From Vanilla planifolia (lineage: Eukaryota > Streptophyta > Magnoliopsida > Asparagales > Orchidaceae), in the NCBI GenBank assembly GCA_023846275.1, contig CM043868.1:17641755-17705754 (forward strand): a DNA stretch of 64,000 nt. The letters run 5' to 3'. Under the pieces are notes generated by a model. That model searched no databases, had not been told where the DNA came from, and saw nothing but the letters and a program-made list of their open reading frames with translations. How positions within the stretch are numbered: position 1 is the stretch's first letter; each line of letters opens with the position of its first letter. Both the position numbers and the translations under genes were made by a program. This document shows positions 40,823-50,770 of the stretch, piece by piece.

Positions 40823-43800
40823 CTACAGTAATCCTAGATGGTGAAGATTAAGGCGCTCGAGAGGGTCGAGCTTACTACCGAGGTAGAGATATCTGGATTT
40901 GAGAAGACCTAGTGTATCCCAGAAAAAAGAGTCCGCCGAGCATGTTTTGCTAGAGTATAGAGCTGCGTTCCAAGTTTTCCAAGCTATCCAGCAAATCAAG
41001 GCTGGAATGGAGAAGGCTAGAGAACTAATGGATCTTTTGAAGGACCACCAGTGGAAGAGACGATTTGATTGATGCTTAGATGACGGGAGACCCAGTCTGA
41101 CTTCGTACCAATCCCAGGTGGGGGAGGATAAGGAACAGGACCAGAATAAGTGGTTGTCCTCCTCGGAGGCCTGGCAGAACGGACATTTAGAGGCGAAGGA
41201 GAGGCCAATGCGTTTCAGAGCATCCGGGACTGGAAGGGCATTGTTCAGTAACCTCCAGGTGAAAATAGCAACCTTCTCCGGGATGCGCTTATTCCAAAGA
41301 TGGGCGTTGTTATATGGAAGTTGGATGGATTTGAGGGAGAGCCTGGCCAACAAGTTGTAAGCCCGTGAGAAGGGGAAGGAATTCCCCTGACCCAAGTAGG
41401 AGATGAGCCACCTGTGAACCAGCTCAGATGGTTCGGTTGGACCCTGAGCCGTGTGACTAGACCGGACCGGGGAAGGGGCCAAACAGCATTCGGCTTCCGG
41501 AGGCCGTATCCAGCGGGAGAAGAAGAGGAAGAGACGGTGCCAACCCGGAGAGTCTCCCGGCTTATATGTTATCGAGGGCCTTCCCGACAGGTAGCAATCA
41601 CGCATGAAGCACGCCCAGGGGGAGTCACCGTGGATGACGTTCCACCAAAGCTTAGCTGTCTGTGCGTGGACCTTCACCGAGAGGTTGATAATGCCGATGC
41701 CGTTCTCTGAGACGGGGCGAGCGAGCCGATTCCACGAGGCCCAGTGATGTTTGAGGGAGTTCTTTGATTTGCCCCAGAAAAATTGAGATATACGTCTGTC
41801 AATAGCCTTAATCACCGCTTTTGGAGGATTTAGAGCTGCTGTACAGTAGGAGGCCATCGAGGAGAGGATTGAGTTAATGAGTATCTTTTTTCCCCCCATC
41901 GACAGAAGGTTAGAGTGCCAACTCGCAATCTTGTTGGAGATCTTGTCCAATTGGGGCCTGAAGCGTTCCGACCGGCGACGCCCAACCCCCATCCCACAGC
42001 CCAGGTGGACGAAGGGAGGAGAAGACAAAGCAAACCCCAGAATCCTCTCAGTCTTTCGGATAGCGGATTTCGACGTGGAGCGCGCATGGAAGACATGTGA
42101 CTTGCCGCGGTTGATCTGGAGGGCCGAGGCTCTCGAGAACAACTCCAGCACCTCTGCCAGCCGTTTGGTGGAGTGCAGTCGAACTGTTGAGAAGATAAGG
42201 AAGTCATCTACATAGGCAAGGTGTGAGACAGGACGCGTACGGCGAGGGCCGGAGAAAGCGTCAATTTTGCCGGAGCTGCGGAGGAGATTGATCATGCGGC
42301 TAAGAACGTCCATAGCAAGAACGAACAGGCTGGGAGAGAGGGGGTCCCCTTGTTTCACACCGCAGTTGGGGCAGAAGAATCCCGACGGCATACCATTAAT
42401 CAGCAAGGAAAGACCGGTGGAGTGGAGGGAATTGGCCACTAGTTGCCTGAAGCGGACGCCGAAGCCAAATTACAGTAAAACTTTATCCAGAAATCCCCAG
42501 CTAATACGGTCGAATGCCGAACAGATATCAATTTTGAAGATGGCATTTCGGAAGCGCCTCTTCCGGTTAATCCTTCCCGTCATCTCCTCAGCCAGAAGAA
42601 TGTTGTCTGTAATACTTCTGCCCCGGATGAATGCGGACTGTTCCGGCGACACCAGGGCGGGGAGGAAAGCTGCTAAGCGGGACGCAAGAAGTTTGGAGAG
42701 CAGCTTACCGCAAACGTTGCAGAGAGCTATCGGCCTTAGGTCAGAGGGCGCGGAGGTCGACTTCGACTTCGGAATGAGACAGAGCCAAGCGGCACCGATG
42801 ACCTTGGGGATCGGAGAGCCATCGAGGAAGTCGTTAGCCGCCTCAAGAAGATCCAGCGAGATAATACTCCAGTTGCGTTTGAAAAAAGGCACAGTGAAAC
42901 CGTCAGGACCAGCAGCACTTGACTCTGGCATGGAATCGAGGACTGCCCGGAGCTCCAGAAGATCAGTAGGGCGAGTGAGGAGGTCGTTCATGCTGGAGGT
43001 GACTAGTGCTGGGACAATTTGATGAAGGGGGAGCACTGCTAAATCAGCTTGTCCGCCTGTGAATAGATTTTGAAAGTATTCCGTGAGTAGGCTCACCAAT
43101 TGATCCTCAGTTTCTGACCACGACCCGTCTGGTTGCCGAAGGTGAGCAAGGGAGAGCGATCTGCGTTTGATCATCACAGAGGCGTGGAAGAATTTCGTGC
43201 TGGCATCGCCCTCATTGGCCCATTTAAGCCCCGCCTTCTGTCTCCAGAAGTCCTCGTCGAAAGCGAGGATCGTCTGAAGGTCGCTGGAGGCAGCGATGAG
43301 ATCTGCAGCCGCGGCATCCGAGCGGTCAACAGTAAGACGGGATTCAGCGAGGCGGACCGCCTCCTCCGTGAGACGGCGCTTGGAAGCCAGGTTCCCAAAT
43401 GTGTCACGGTTCCAGGTCTTTAATGACTTCTTGAGTCGAATGAGTTTACCTGCTAACCTGAATAGACCCGAAGCTGCAATCGGGTCAGACCACGAGGAGG
43501 AGAGCACGTTCTGGAAATCCGGGTGATCTAACCACATGTTAAGAAACCTGAAGGGTTTAGCCCCGGGCTGCCGTGTCATGGGTATGTTGAATAATAAAGG
43601 CGCGTGATCTGACCTGGTGCGAGGGAGGACCTGAATCTGACCCAGCGGGAACCTGCTAAGCCAATTCAGGTTACATAACAGGTAATCTAACCTTTTTAAC
43701 ACGATTTTCCCCTTACGCCGTCCCTGCCAGGTGAAGGGGCCTCCACTTGTCGGGGGTGCAAGCAGGCCGGAGACATCTAAAGCCGCCCGGAAATCACCAG

Positions 43801-44269
43801 CTGCCGGAAAATTGAATTTGGCAGATCCAGCATGGTCAGCTTCGTCCAATGTGACGTTGAAGTCCCCGATGGCACACCATGGAGCGTCCATCACAATGGC
43901 CGCGTGGCCGGCGAGGTCAGACCATAGTGAGCGGCGAAGCTGACGGGTATGTCTCCCGTAGACCGCAGTTACGAAAATGGGGAGCGGAAGGCAAGGAGAG
44001 CTTACCTCCAAGAGAATCGATTGCGTAGAGGAGCATGTTGGGGTGACCGACCAGTTGTCGGCCCAGAGGATCCAAAGTTGGCCGGAGGGCGAGCAGAGGC
44101 CCTTTGCGAAACCCAGCTTTGCGCAGTACCGATTTAGATGATCAGCCGGGACAAAAGGTTCGATGATGATGAGCATGTCTAAGCGGAAGGATTTGATCAA
44201 GTGTCTCAGGCGTCCTAGGGTGGTGCCATTGGCAATCCCCCTGGCGTTCCAAGCGAGGAAGCTAATCAT
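40823..44269 (-). pseudogene. LINE ORF2: APE endonuclease / reverse transcriptase / zf-RVT, one in-frame stop
   Basis: ORF2 starts at ATG 44269 (MISFLAWNARG) and ends at TAG 40823-40825, 1,148 codons. Residues 1-230 are an APE-type endonuclease: WNARG, IIIEP, AVYGRH, GDFNV and SDHAPL supply the catalytic Asn, Glu, Tyr, Asp and His. The linker has LKWANEGDASTKFFH. The reverse transcriptase follows (SSAAGPDGF, FKIDICSAFDRISW, GVKQGDPLSP) and its active site reads YVDD, with Val instead of the usual Ala. The C-terminus has a zf-RVT zinc finger (CPFCQASEEDNHLFWSC). No RNase H domain is seen. Codon 600 is TAA (42472-42470), between KVLL and FGFG, in the reverse transcriptase; everything on both sides is in the same frame. 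The open frame continues upstream of the ATG into ORF1, but that part is only overlap. Confidence 0.93.
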
Positions 44270-45702
44270 GAGAAGAGGAGGTTTTGGAGCCAATAGAGCT
44301 CCGGGTGACCGGCGGGATGGCGGCAGTATTGGCAGTTTTTGATTTCCCTTTTTTGCTTTTGGACCGAGCAAGAGGAATATCAGTAAGCAGGACGAATGAA
44401 TTCGAATCACAGGGGATAGCCCTTTGAGCGGTGACCGTAGGGGATTGATGAATCTCCCGGTGCGGGCCGAGGGATGCAGAGCTCGCCACCGGGGAAGGGG
44501 AAGATGTAGCGGAGTGTTCCAGGAGGTTGAGGTCTGGAATGTTTTCCTGCGATAGAGGGGTTGACCCAGTGTCACCGGGCGGCCGGCTTTGATTGCCCGG
44601 CGGTAGAGGAGACATGTCCGGTTGTAGGAGATAGTTGGGGCTCTTAGGTGGAGGCGCAGGCAGGACCGGGATGGTATCAGGGGGGATCGAATGATTGATA
44701 ATGGAGCTATCTGTTGGTGGTATCGTAGGCTTAGGAGATCTGGCGGGGGGCGGGGAGACGATGTACAGGGGATTTTCGTGCTGCTTAGGAGAAAGTGGTT
44801 CAGATTCAGAAGTCTGCACATCCAGCCGAGGTTTCGGAGATGAGCACTGGCCAATTTCGAATGTGGGGGGGGGCAGCAGGAAGGGAGATTGGGGGAGGAG
44901 CAGCGGAGGAGGGGACATGTTGTTTGCCTTTTTTGGTCTCCGGAGACAATGAGCGAACCTGCTTCGCTTTGGTTGACCGGCAGAGGGCAGCCTCGTGGCC
45001 AATGGTCTGACAGGCCGAGCAGTAGTGGGGAACACCTTCGTAGGAGACGGGTTGCCAGAATCCACCAGATTTGATCCCCGTGAACTCCGAGATCCGGATA
45101 CGACTTGGCAGGGGCCGCGCGATGTCGAGCTCCACACATACTCTAGCCATGTGTGGCCGGGAAACTGCAGCAGTCGCTGAGTCGATTTTGAGAGGCGTGC
45201 CGATCGCAGCAGCGATGGAAAACAATGCCGCTTTGTTGAACAGGTAAATGGGGAGCTGGTCGAAGCAAATCCAAATGGGCACCACGGAGGGGTCGGCATC
45301 GTATCTGAACGCCGGTGACCATTTGAGCAGGCGCATTGGATACTCATTGATGTGTCTGAGGGGGCGCGACCAACAAAGAAGGTAGTCGTCCTCGCAGTCG
45401 AACTTAATGAAGACATGCTTAGGGTTTAGGAGGCCCACAGTGACGGAAGATTTGAAGCCGACCTTGGTCAAGGCGGCGCGGATGTCGACGAGGGGAGGGC
45501 GGCCATGGGAGAATTTACCGACCAAGGAAAGTTTGTAAGGCGCTGCGAGCTTGTTGACCTCCTCCGGAGAGAACGCAACCTCCGGCTCACCTTTATATGA
45601 GGTCGCCTTGCGGGGACGACAGGGAGAGGGCTTGTCTCCTCCTCCGAGCACCTCCGCGAAGGAACGATTGAGTGGAACCATGCTCGCGCATGATCCCGGC
45701 AA
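44262..45702 (-). pseudogene. LINE ORF1: DUF4283 / CCHC zinc-knuckle RNA-binding protein, frame change near 44865
   Basis: The start is ATG 45702-45700, and the leader before it is only 60 bp. The N-terminal 200 or so residues form a DUF4283 domain (FIKFDCEDDYLLCW, VPIWICFDQLPIYLF, ARVCVELDIARPLPSRIRI). A zinc knuckle follows, CSACQTIGHEAALC (CX2CX4HX4C-like), typical of plant LINE ORF1 proteins that coat element RNA. The frame then closes at 44806. A second frame running to TAG 44264-44262 carries a Pro/Ser-rich tail (SPPPARSPKPTIPPT, PPGNQSRPPGDTGS) of the sort expected for the ORF1 C-terminus. The likely switch point is the run of nine G at 44865-44873. This looks like a one-base slip in this copy; programmed frameshifting is less likely but cannot be excluded. 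Confidence 0.85.
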
Positions 45703-45762
45703 GCGGCTGGCGATCTCTCAGATGCTGTCCCGGCGAACTTTCCCTACGGCAAGCGGCGATTT

Positions 45763-45778
45763 AGAATGAAGTGACTTT
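45763..45778. repeat. Target-site duplication, copy at the LINE 5' end
   Basis: AGAATGAAGTGACTTT, identical to 40693-40708. The plus-strand flank resumes with GTCAAGTC. Confidence 0.95.
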
Positions 45779-47716
45779 GTCAAGTCTTAAGCATGGGTCC
45801 ACAATTGAGAAATTAGATAAATATATTACTTACTAGTACAAGACAAGTAGATAAATATCTAAACATTGTTGACATGGTCTACGTCTAATAATAAAAATAA
45901 AAGAAATTTCAAACGCATTATCCAAAATTTTCCAAATGAATAGACATTCATTGATGTACTAAAGAACAGCTTTTAAGATTAACAATTTTCTAGAGAAATG
46001 ATATTTAATGTATATTTCAAATAAAATAGAAGAGTATAAGTGTTGTATTTAGAGTTAAAAATTAAAATGCCTTTTCACAGTCCTGGATTACAATAATATT
46101 GTAAAATAAAAGACATTTAACAACAAACCTGTGAGAAAAATCCACAAAATAAGTTTTTTTATTCTCATTCCATAAATTATCTTGCAAGAAATATATTTAG
46201 TTATTCGATGATAAATATAGATAATGTGGAATGCGCGAAAAATATAAGAAGGATATCACAAAGTATAAAATAAAAAATAATAATAAAAACATGTTTAGTT
46301 TAGATTACCAAACATAATAAGCAAAAATTTAAAAACATAAATAAGTCAAATAAATCATTAACTGATGTGTAAATCTAATTACCAATGATAATAGAATTAT
46401 TTGTAATTATTGGCTTGAATGTTTATTTATAAAATAAAAATCACTATAAGAAAATCATTAAAATAATAAATGTATATATCAACTTGATATTGATTCTGAT
46501 ATAATATTAAATTGTACATTTCAATCAAAAAATAATGAAGAAATATCATATAAATCATTCATATATTATTTAGAATTGGAAAAATATTAACAATTTTACT
46601 TGTCACAAGAAATTCAAGAAAAGATTCTACCATTAAATAAAAATGAAAATCACAAGTATCAAATCTCATAAGAAACTTAAATGTACTGTCTATATGAAGT
46701 AAATGTTTGAATGTTAAGACATATGTGTTAGAAATGACACATTCAACAACTCATTTAAAGGCTTAAGATCATAATATTGAATATTTTATGTGTAATCATA
46801 ATAAAATCATAGGAGTTAGCTTACAAAAAATAATTTAATTGAAGGATTATATAATGACCAATTAGTGCATGATAACTTCAACATATGAAATATTGCATCA
46901 TAAAGATTCTAACACAACTAGAAAATGGAGATAGTTTATATGATGTATCAATTAATATTTATGATGTATCATTCAGTGTGTTCTTTTGTACAATGCTAAG
47001 GATATTAAGCAATAAGGTAAAATATCATGTGTGCTCAATTTGAGTAATTCTAAGATTGCCTTCTTTTCACTTGTACATTTTCTTTTATTTTCTTTTTTTT
47101 TTCTTTTTCTTTATGTTTTTATTTATTGCAACTTTCATGTCACTTTCAAGAATGCTTACTCATTTTTGCGATCCATTCAACCATTTTTGGTTACAAGAGA
47201 ATGAAACAAATAAAAGTTATAATAAATATTAGGTTTTGTAGAAGATATAAGTAAATTTGATACTCTATAAATCTTAAAAATAAATTATACAAAAATTATG
47301 TTAAGCTATTTTTTTACCCATATAACTCATTTTGAGTTTCTTTGATACATTATTTTTGAAACTTAACATTTTCTAAAATGTATTTTTTTTTTTGAAATAC
47401 AATGAAACATTTTCTTAATTACATTTTTAAGTATATATTTTCAATCTAAAGAAGAAAAATACCTTTTAGAAGATGTTAAGTTTCAAAATAATATATAAAA
47501 AAATTAAAATGATATTCATTTCATAATATCAATTATTTTATTTAGCTTTTATCAATAACACATTTTTTAAAAACACAATCTTTTAATAATATTTTAAATG
47601 ATCATTTTTTATTTTTTTATTTTTTATTAATAAAATTAATATTTGATGATAATTGTGCTTATTATAGACATTTTATCAATAATCATATTTTCTTGATTTT
47701 TCTCCTGTCACACACA

Positions 47717-47770
<54 letters not shown>

Positions 47771-48060
47771 CATCTTCTTATAAATTAACTTAAATTTGTC
47801 TTCTTTTCATTTTTATGTCTCAAACATCTCTATTTAAATATAATAAAAATAATTGGTAATGCCCTCAAATTAAACTAACAACAATTAGAGTTTCAATTCA
47901 TGAACTCAAATTCCACAGCATTTGGTTTCATCCAATGAAATGATCCCTTACCCAACAATTAACTCATTTTTAACCAACTCATTATATAAGCACCAAAGGA
48001 TGACTAAAGTCCAAACATTCATCAACTGAGAATAAGAATAAAATAAAAAGGAAAAACAAG
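45779..48060. other. AT-rich intergenic between LINE and WRKY13
   Basis: No gene is seen. It contains the AT microsatellite at 47721-47768 and several pyrimidine-rich runs near 47.07-47.12 kb. Confidence 0.45.
47721..47768. repeat. (AT)24 microsatellite
   Basis: A pure AT run preceded by CACACACTCT. Confidence 0.95.
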
Positions 48061-48231
48061 AGCAGAGTCCAACCAAGGCTTTTGGCCCACAGCCCGTGCA
48101 CCGCTGCAGAAAACTTTTATAAAGGCCATCTCCAAACCAGCAAATCAATTTGCAAACCCACACCGACCCGACACCACCTGCAAATCACAAGCTGTACACA
48201 TCGAAGCCATCAATGCACCGCGCAGAAAAAT
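48061..48231 (-). other. WRKY13 3' flank, probable 3' UTR
   Basis: A moderately GC-rich stretch follows the stop codon before AT-rich DNA resumes. No clear AATAAA was found on the minus strand. Confidence 0.4.
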
Positions 48232-50455
48232 CTACCAGAGGACGTTGGCGCCCCGCTGCGAGGGCTCCTGGTCGTCGCGCGAGGGCGAGTGGGCGTGTCG
48301 GCCCTCGTACGTCGTGATCACCATCCTAGGATCCTCGGCCAGCCTCTCCACCCGCTTCTTGACACGGCAGTTATCTTGGGTGCACCTGTAATAGCTCCTG
48401 CATGACCCGATGTAGAAGAATTATGCAGTTCGTCATCATCATGACATCCTGAAGCAGATTGTAGCTCAGTCATGGAAAGACAATGCAAGCAATTATGATG
48501 TCCAATGGAGTCGGGGGCCCAAAATCTATAGCTCTTTTCCCTGGTGGTCATCACCTATTGTATCAGGGGCCATCCGATTCAGTGCCTTGAATCTGCTTTG
48601 ATATCGACTGATCGATCATCTCCAAATGAACATATACAGCTCCTTTTTCAGAGCACATAGTGGCTAGCCAGTGGAATCATGCTGAACTAATTACTTCTCT
48701 TGCAAACACTTCTTTACTAGAACTTTCAAGTAATTTAATGGTTTTTAACGCTCTTTAACTTCTTTTACTACTACGAGACCTGGACCTAAAAGTCACTGTA
48801 TCTTGGCCATAGTTTTTTCTGTAGCAAATGATTAAAGCTGCCCTTGAGAAGCAAAAAAGGTAGGGCGTGTGGTTGTAAACACCACGAAAGAAAAATATCA
48901 AAAACTTTCAGTTTTCGCTGCTTAGACCAACCTACAGGCATACAGGCATGTGAAGCACTAGAAAGACAAGGCGAAACCTCAGTCAAGAAACTAGAATACG
49001 AAGTTATACCTTCTCCCTTGGTTCTATGCATCTAATTTAGCAAGTAAAATTCATTTCGCTTGTTAAGAAAAAATCACAAGGAAAAATTTATGGTGATGCT
49101 TTTTTTTGTTCAATGTGTTTGGTATAAATCCTTGAAGAAATACAATCTAAGATATTCACAAGGATAGGAAGATCATGCATCCATGCAGTTCAAAGCATGC
49201 CAAGTAGCCTGATTAGAACAACTGAAACAGCCTTTTAGTTTATAATAAACGTTCTGGATTGCAAGCCATTGCCAGTTAATTCTTCCTTCATTTGAGCTTA
49301 GTTTAGTAGGTTCTTCCCGAATCATACAGTATCTGTGTCAAGTATGCTACTTTTTAAACATTGTTTAAAAGATTTTTCTTGCAAATTCTATTTCTAAAAA
49401 TAGTTTTACTAAAATTTCTTACAGTAAAATGATTTTACATTACTCATACTAAGTACAAGATGCTCTAATTAGCAAAAGAAGTGCTGAAAATATTCTATCC
49501 CAAGTTTGTTTCCCTTTCATGTCTAATACAAATTAAGCTATACTTATATCCATCAGGAACTACAAACCTCTATATCATCCGAGTATTAATGAAACTTAAC
49601 AGATATCATCATTCGTTCACCACTTTAGTCACCTCATTCTCCTACAGTGGGAGAAGTGAGAATACCCACTTTCTCAGAGAACTGAAAGACATGTATATAA
49701 GACCTGTACAGTTTTATTTGTTCTGCTAATGCTTCTCTCTTGGTCTACTTGAAGTTCATGATTTTGGATCCTAACAAGAGAGAATTATGTATATTTGTTT
49801 GAGTACGAGAGCAATACAACGATAAGCAATTCCATGCAAAGATCCTCTAATATAGTTGAGAATATATATATATATATGGGGTAATACAGAAGCTTGTATA
49901 TGTTTATGCTTTAATTTGTATGCATATATACGTACCTAGGATGTTGGGTGTTCTTGACAACCTTTTGTCCATACTTCCTCCACTTGTATCCATCATCAAG
50001 GACATCCACCTCGCTCATGGTCTTGAAGCAAAACCTTGGATCCCTAACCTTCCTCCTCGTTTTCACCCTCTTCATCCTCACACCACCAACAGATAAGTTG
50101 TTTGCAACCCAATTATGTTTGTGCTTCACTCCTTCGCTCGTCTTTATAGAACTCCCTTCACTGCTCTTCCTCATGTCGTTCTGCTGAATTCCCTCCTCGG
50201 CTCTGCATGCCCTGAAAGAAAGGAATACCCCATCCCGCGATCAGAAAAAAGGGTACCAGAAAAGCTTAAAACCCTATGACTTTGCTGATGATACCAAGGG
50301 TGAGGGTTAATTGAAGTAGCAAAGGGATTGTTCACTGGTCCAAGCGGAGGGAAGGCAGCAAAGTGGGGGAAAGGTAGGGGCTGGAAGCTGAAGGGTGTGT
50401 GAGAGATCTCCGAGGAAGTCCCCTCGTGGTTCAGGAGAACTCCTGTAGGCAGCAT
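48232..50455 (-). CDS. WRKY13: WRKY13-like transcription factor (group IIc), three exons, 200 residues
   Basis: This is a nuclear DNA-binding protein that recognises W-boxes. WRKY13/WRKY12-type members act in stem lignification and flowering time (family knowledge). Exons are 50295-50455, 49936-50211 and 48232-48397; introns of 83 and 1,538 bp have GT-AG ends. The joined frame is 201 codons with the stop. An in-frame TAA upstream fixes the start at MLPTGVLLN. The WRKY domain includes DVLDDGYKWRKYGQK (WRKYGQK at residues 131-137) and a C-X4-C-X23-H-X-H finger (C151, C156, H180, H182), a group II pattern. The larger intron splits the Arg codon before SYYRC, as in most WRKY genes. RRKVRDPRFCFKTMSEVDVL favours WRKY13 over WRKY12. 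The protein is shorter than the roughly 300-residue Arabidopsis protein, mostly in the N-terminal part. The last exon is GC-rich. Exon 1/2 splicing (TGG split) is the best fit, not proven. Confidence 0.92.
48398..49935 (-). other. WRKY13 intron 2
   Basis: The donor GTACGT is at 49935 and the acceptor CATGCAG ends at 48398. The intron is AT-rich and I see no further exon or mobile element in it. Confidence 0.85.
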
Positions 50456-50770
50456 CTCGCGGCGGTCCTTCCTCTCTTATCTGTTTCTTCTTCGTCGCTC
50501 TTTCTCTTGAAGAAATGACAAAAGGTTAAGGAATGCGTGGAGGTTGGTTGACAAAGGAAATGGCGTAGAGTTTGGGGATGAGTTCTCTTTCAAGGAACCC
50601 GCCCGTATCCGACTTTCCTCGTGCAGACAAACGATCTTGCAGACAAGCGGGGCCATCCACTTGTAGTGGACACATGCTGACGTGGAACAATTATTGTCTC
50701 CCGCAAAAACAAGCAGGTCATCGTTTAAATGGTGCTTTACATCCAAATATATTTAAATTATATTTTATTT
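50456..50770 (-). promoter_or_regulatory. WRKY13 5' leader and putative promoter
   Basis: GC-richer DNA extends about 250 bp upstream of the start codon. It includes GCTGACGTGG at 50676-50685, a hybrid TGACG/ACGTGG bZIP-type site. A TATA-like AAATATATTT run lies near 50745. Transcription start and function are inferred. Confidence 0.38.

Larger units (their letters stand above)
40709..45762 (-). mobile_element. LINE (plant L1-type non-LTR retrotransposon), apparently full length, young, 5,054 bp
   Basis: The element is flanked by a perfect 16-bp target-site duplication and ends in a poly(A) tail, read on the plus strand as T at 40709-40727. In element order it has a leader of about 60 bp, ORF1 (RNA-binding, DUF4283 plus CCHC), ORF2 (APE endonuclease, reverse transcriptase, zf-RVT) and a 3' UTR of about 95 bp. 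It is far more GC-rich than its AT-rich surroundings, so it stands out as an island. Copying is by target-primed reverse transcription (class knowledge). The perfect duplication and nearly open frames point to recent insertion. Two defects, a frame change in ORF1 and a stop in ORF2, make this copy non-autonomous. It lies about 2.5 kb downstream of WRKY13, in the same orientation. Confidence 0.97.

Noticed and set aside
42267-43022. 251-codon plus-strand frame in the LINE
   Set aside because: Antisense to the reverse transcriptase of ORF2, which has clear motifs; the long frame results from GC-rich codon usage.
44269-45139. Extension of LINE ORF2 upstream of MISFLAWNARG
   Set aside because: The frame is open by chance over ORF1. 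The endonuclease domain begins at the ATG at 44269 and the upstream residues show no domain.
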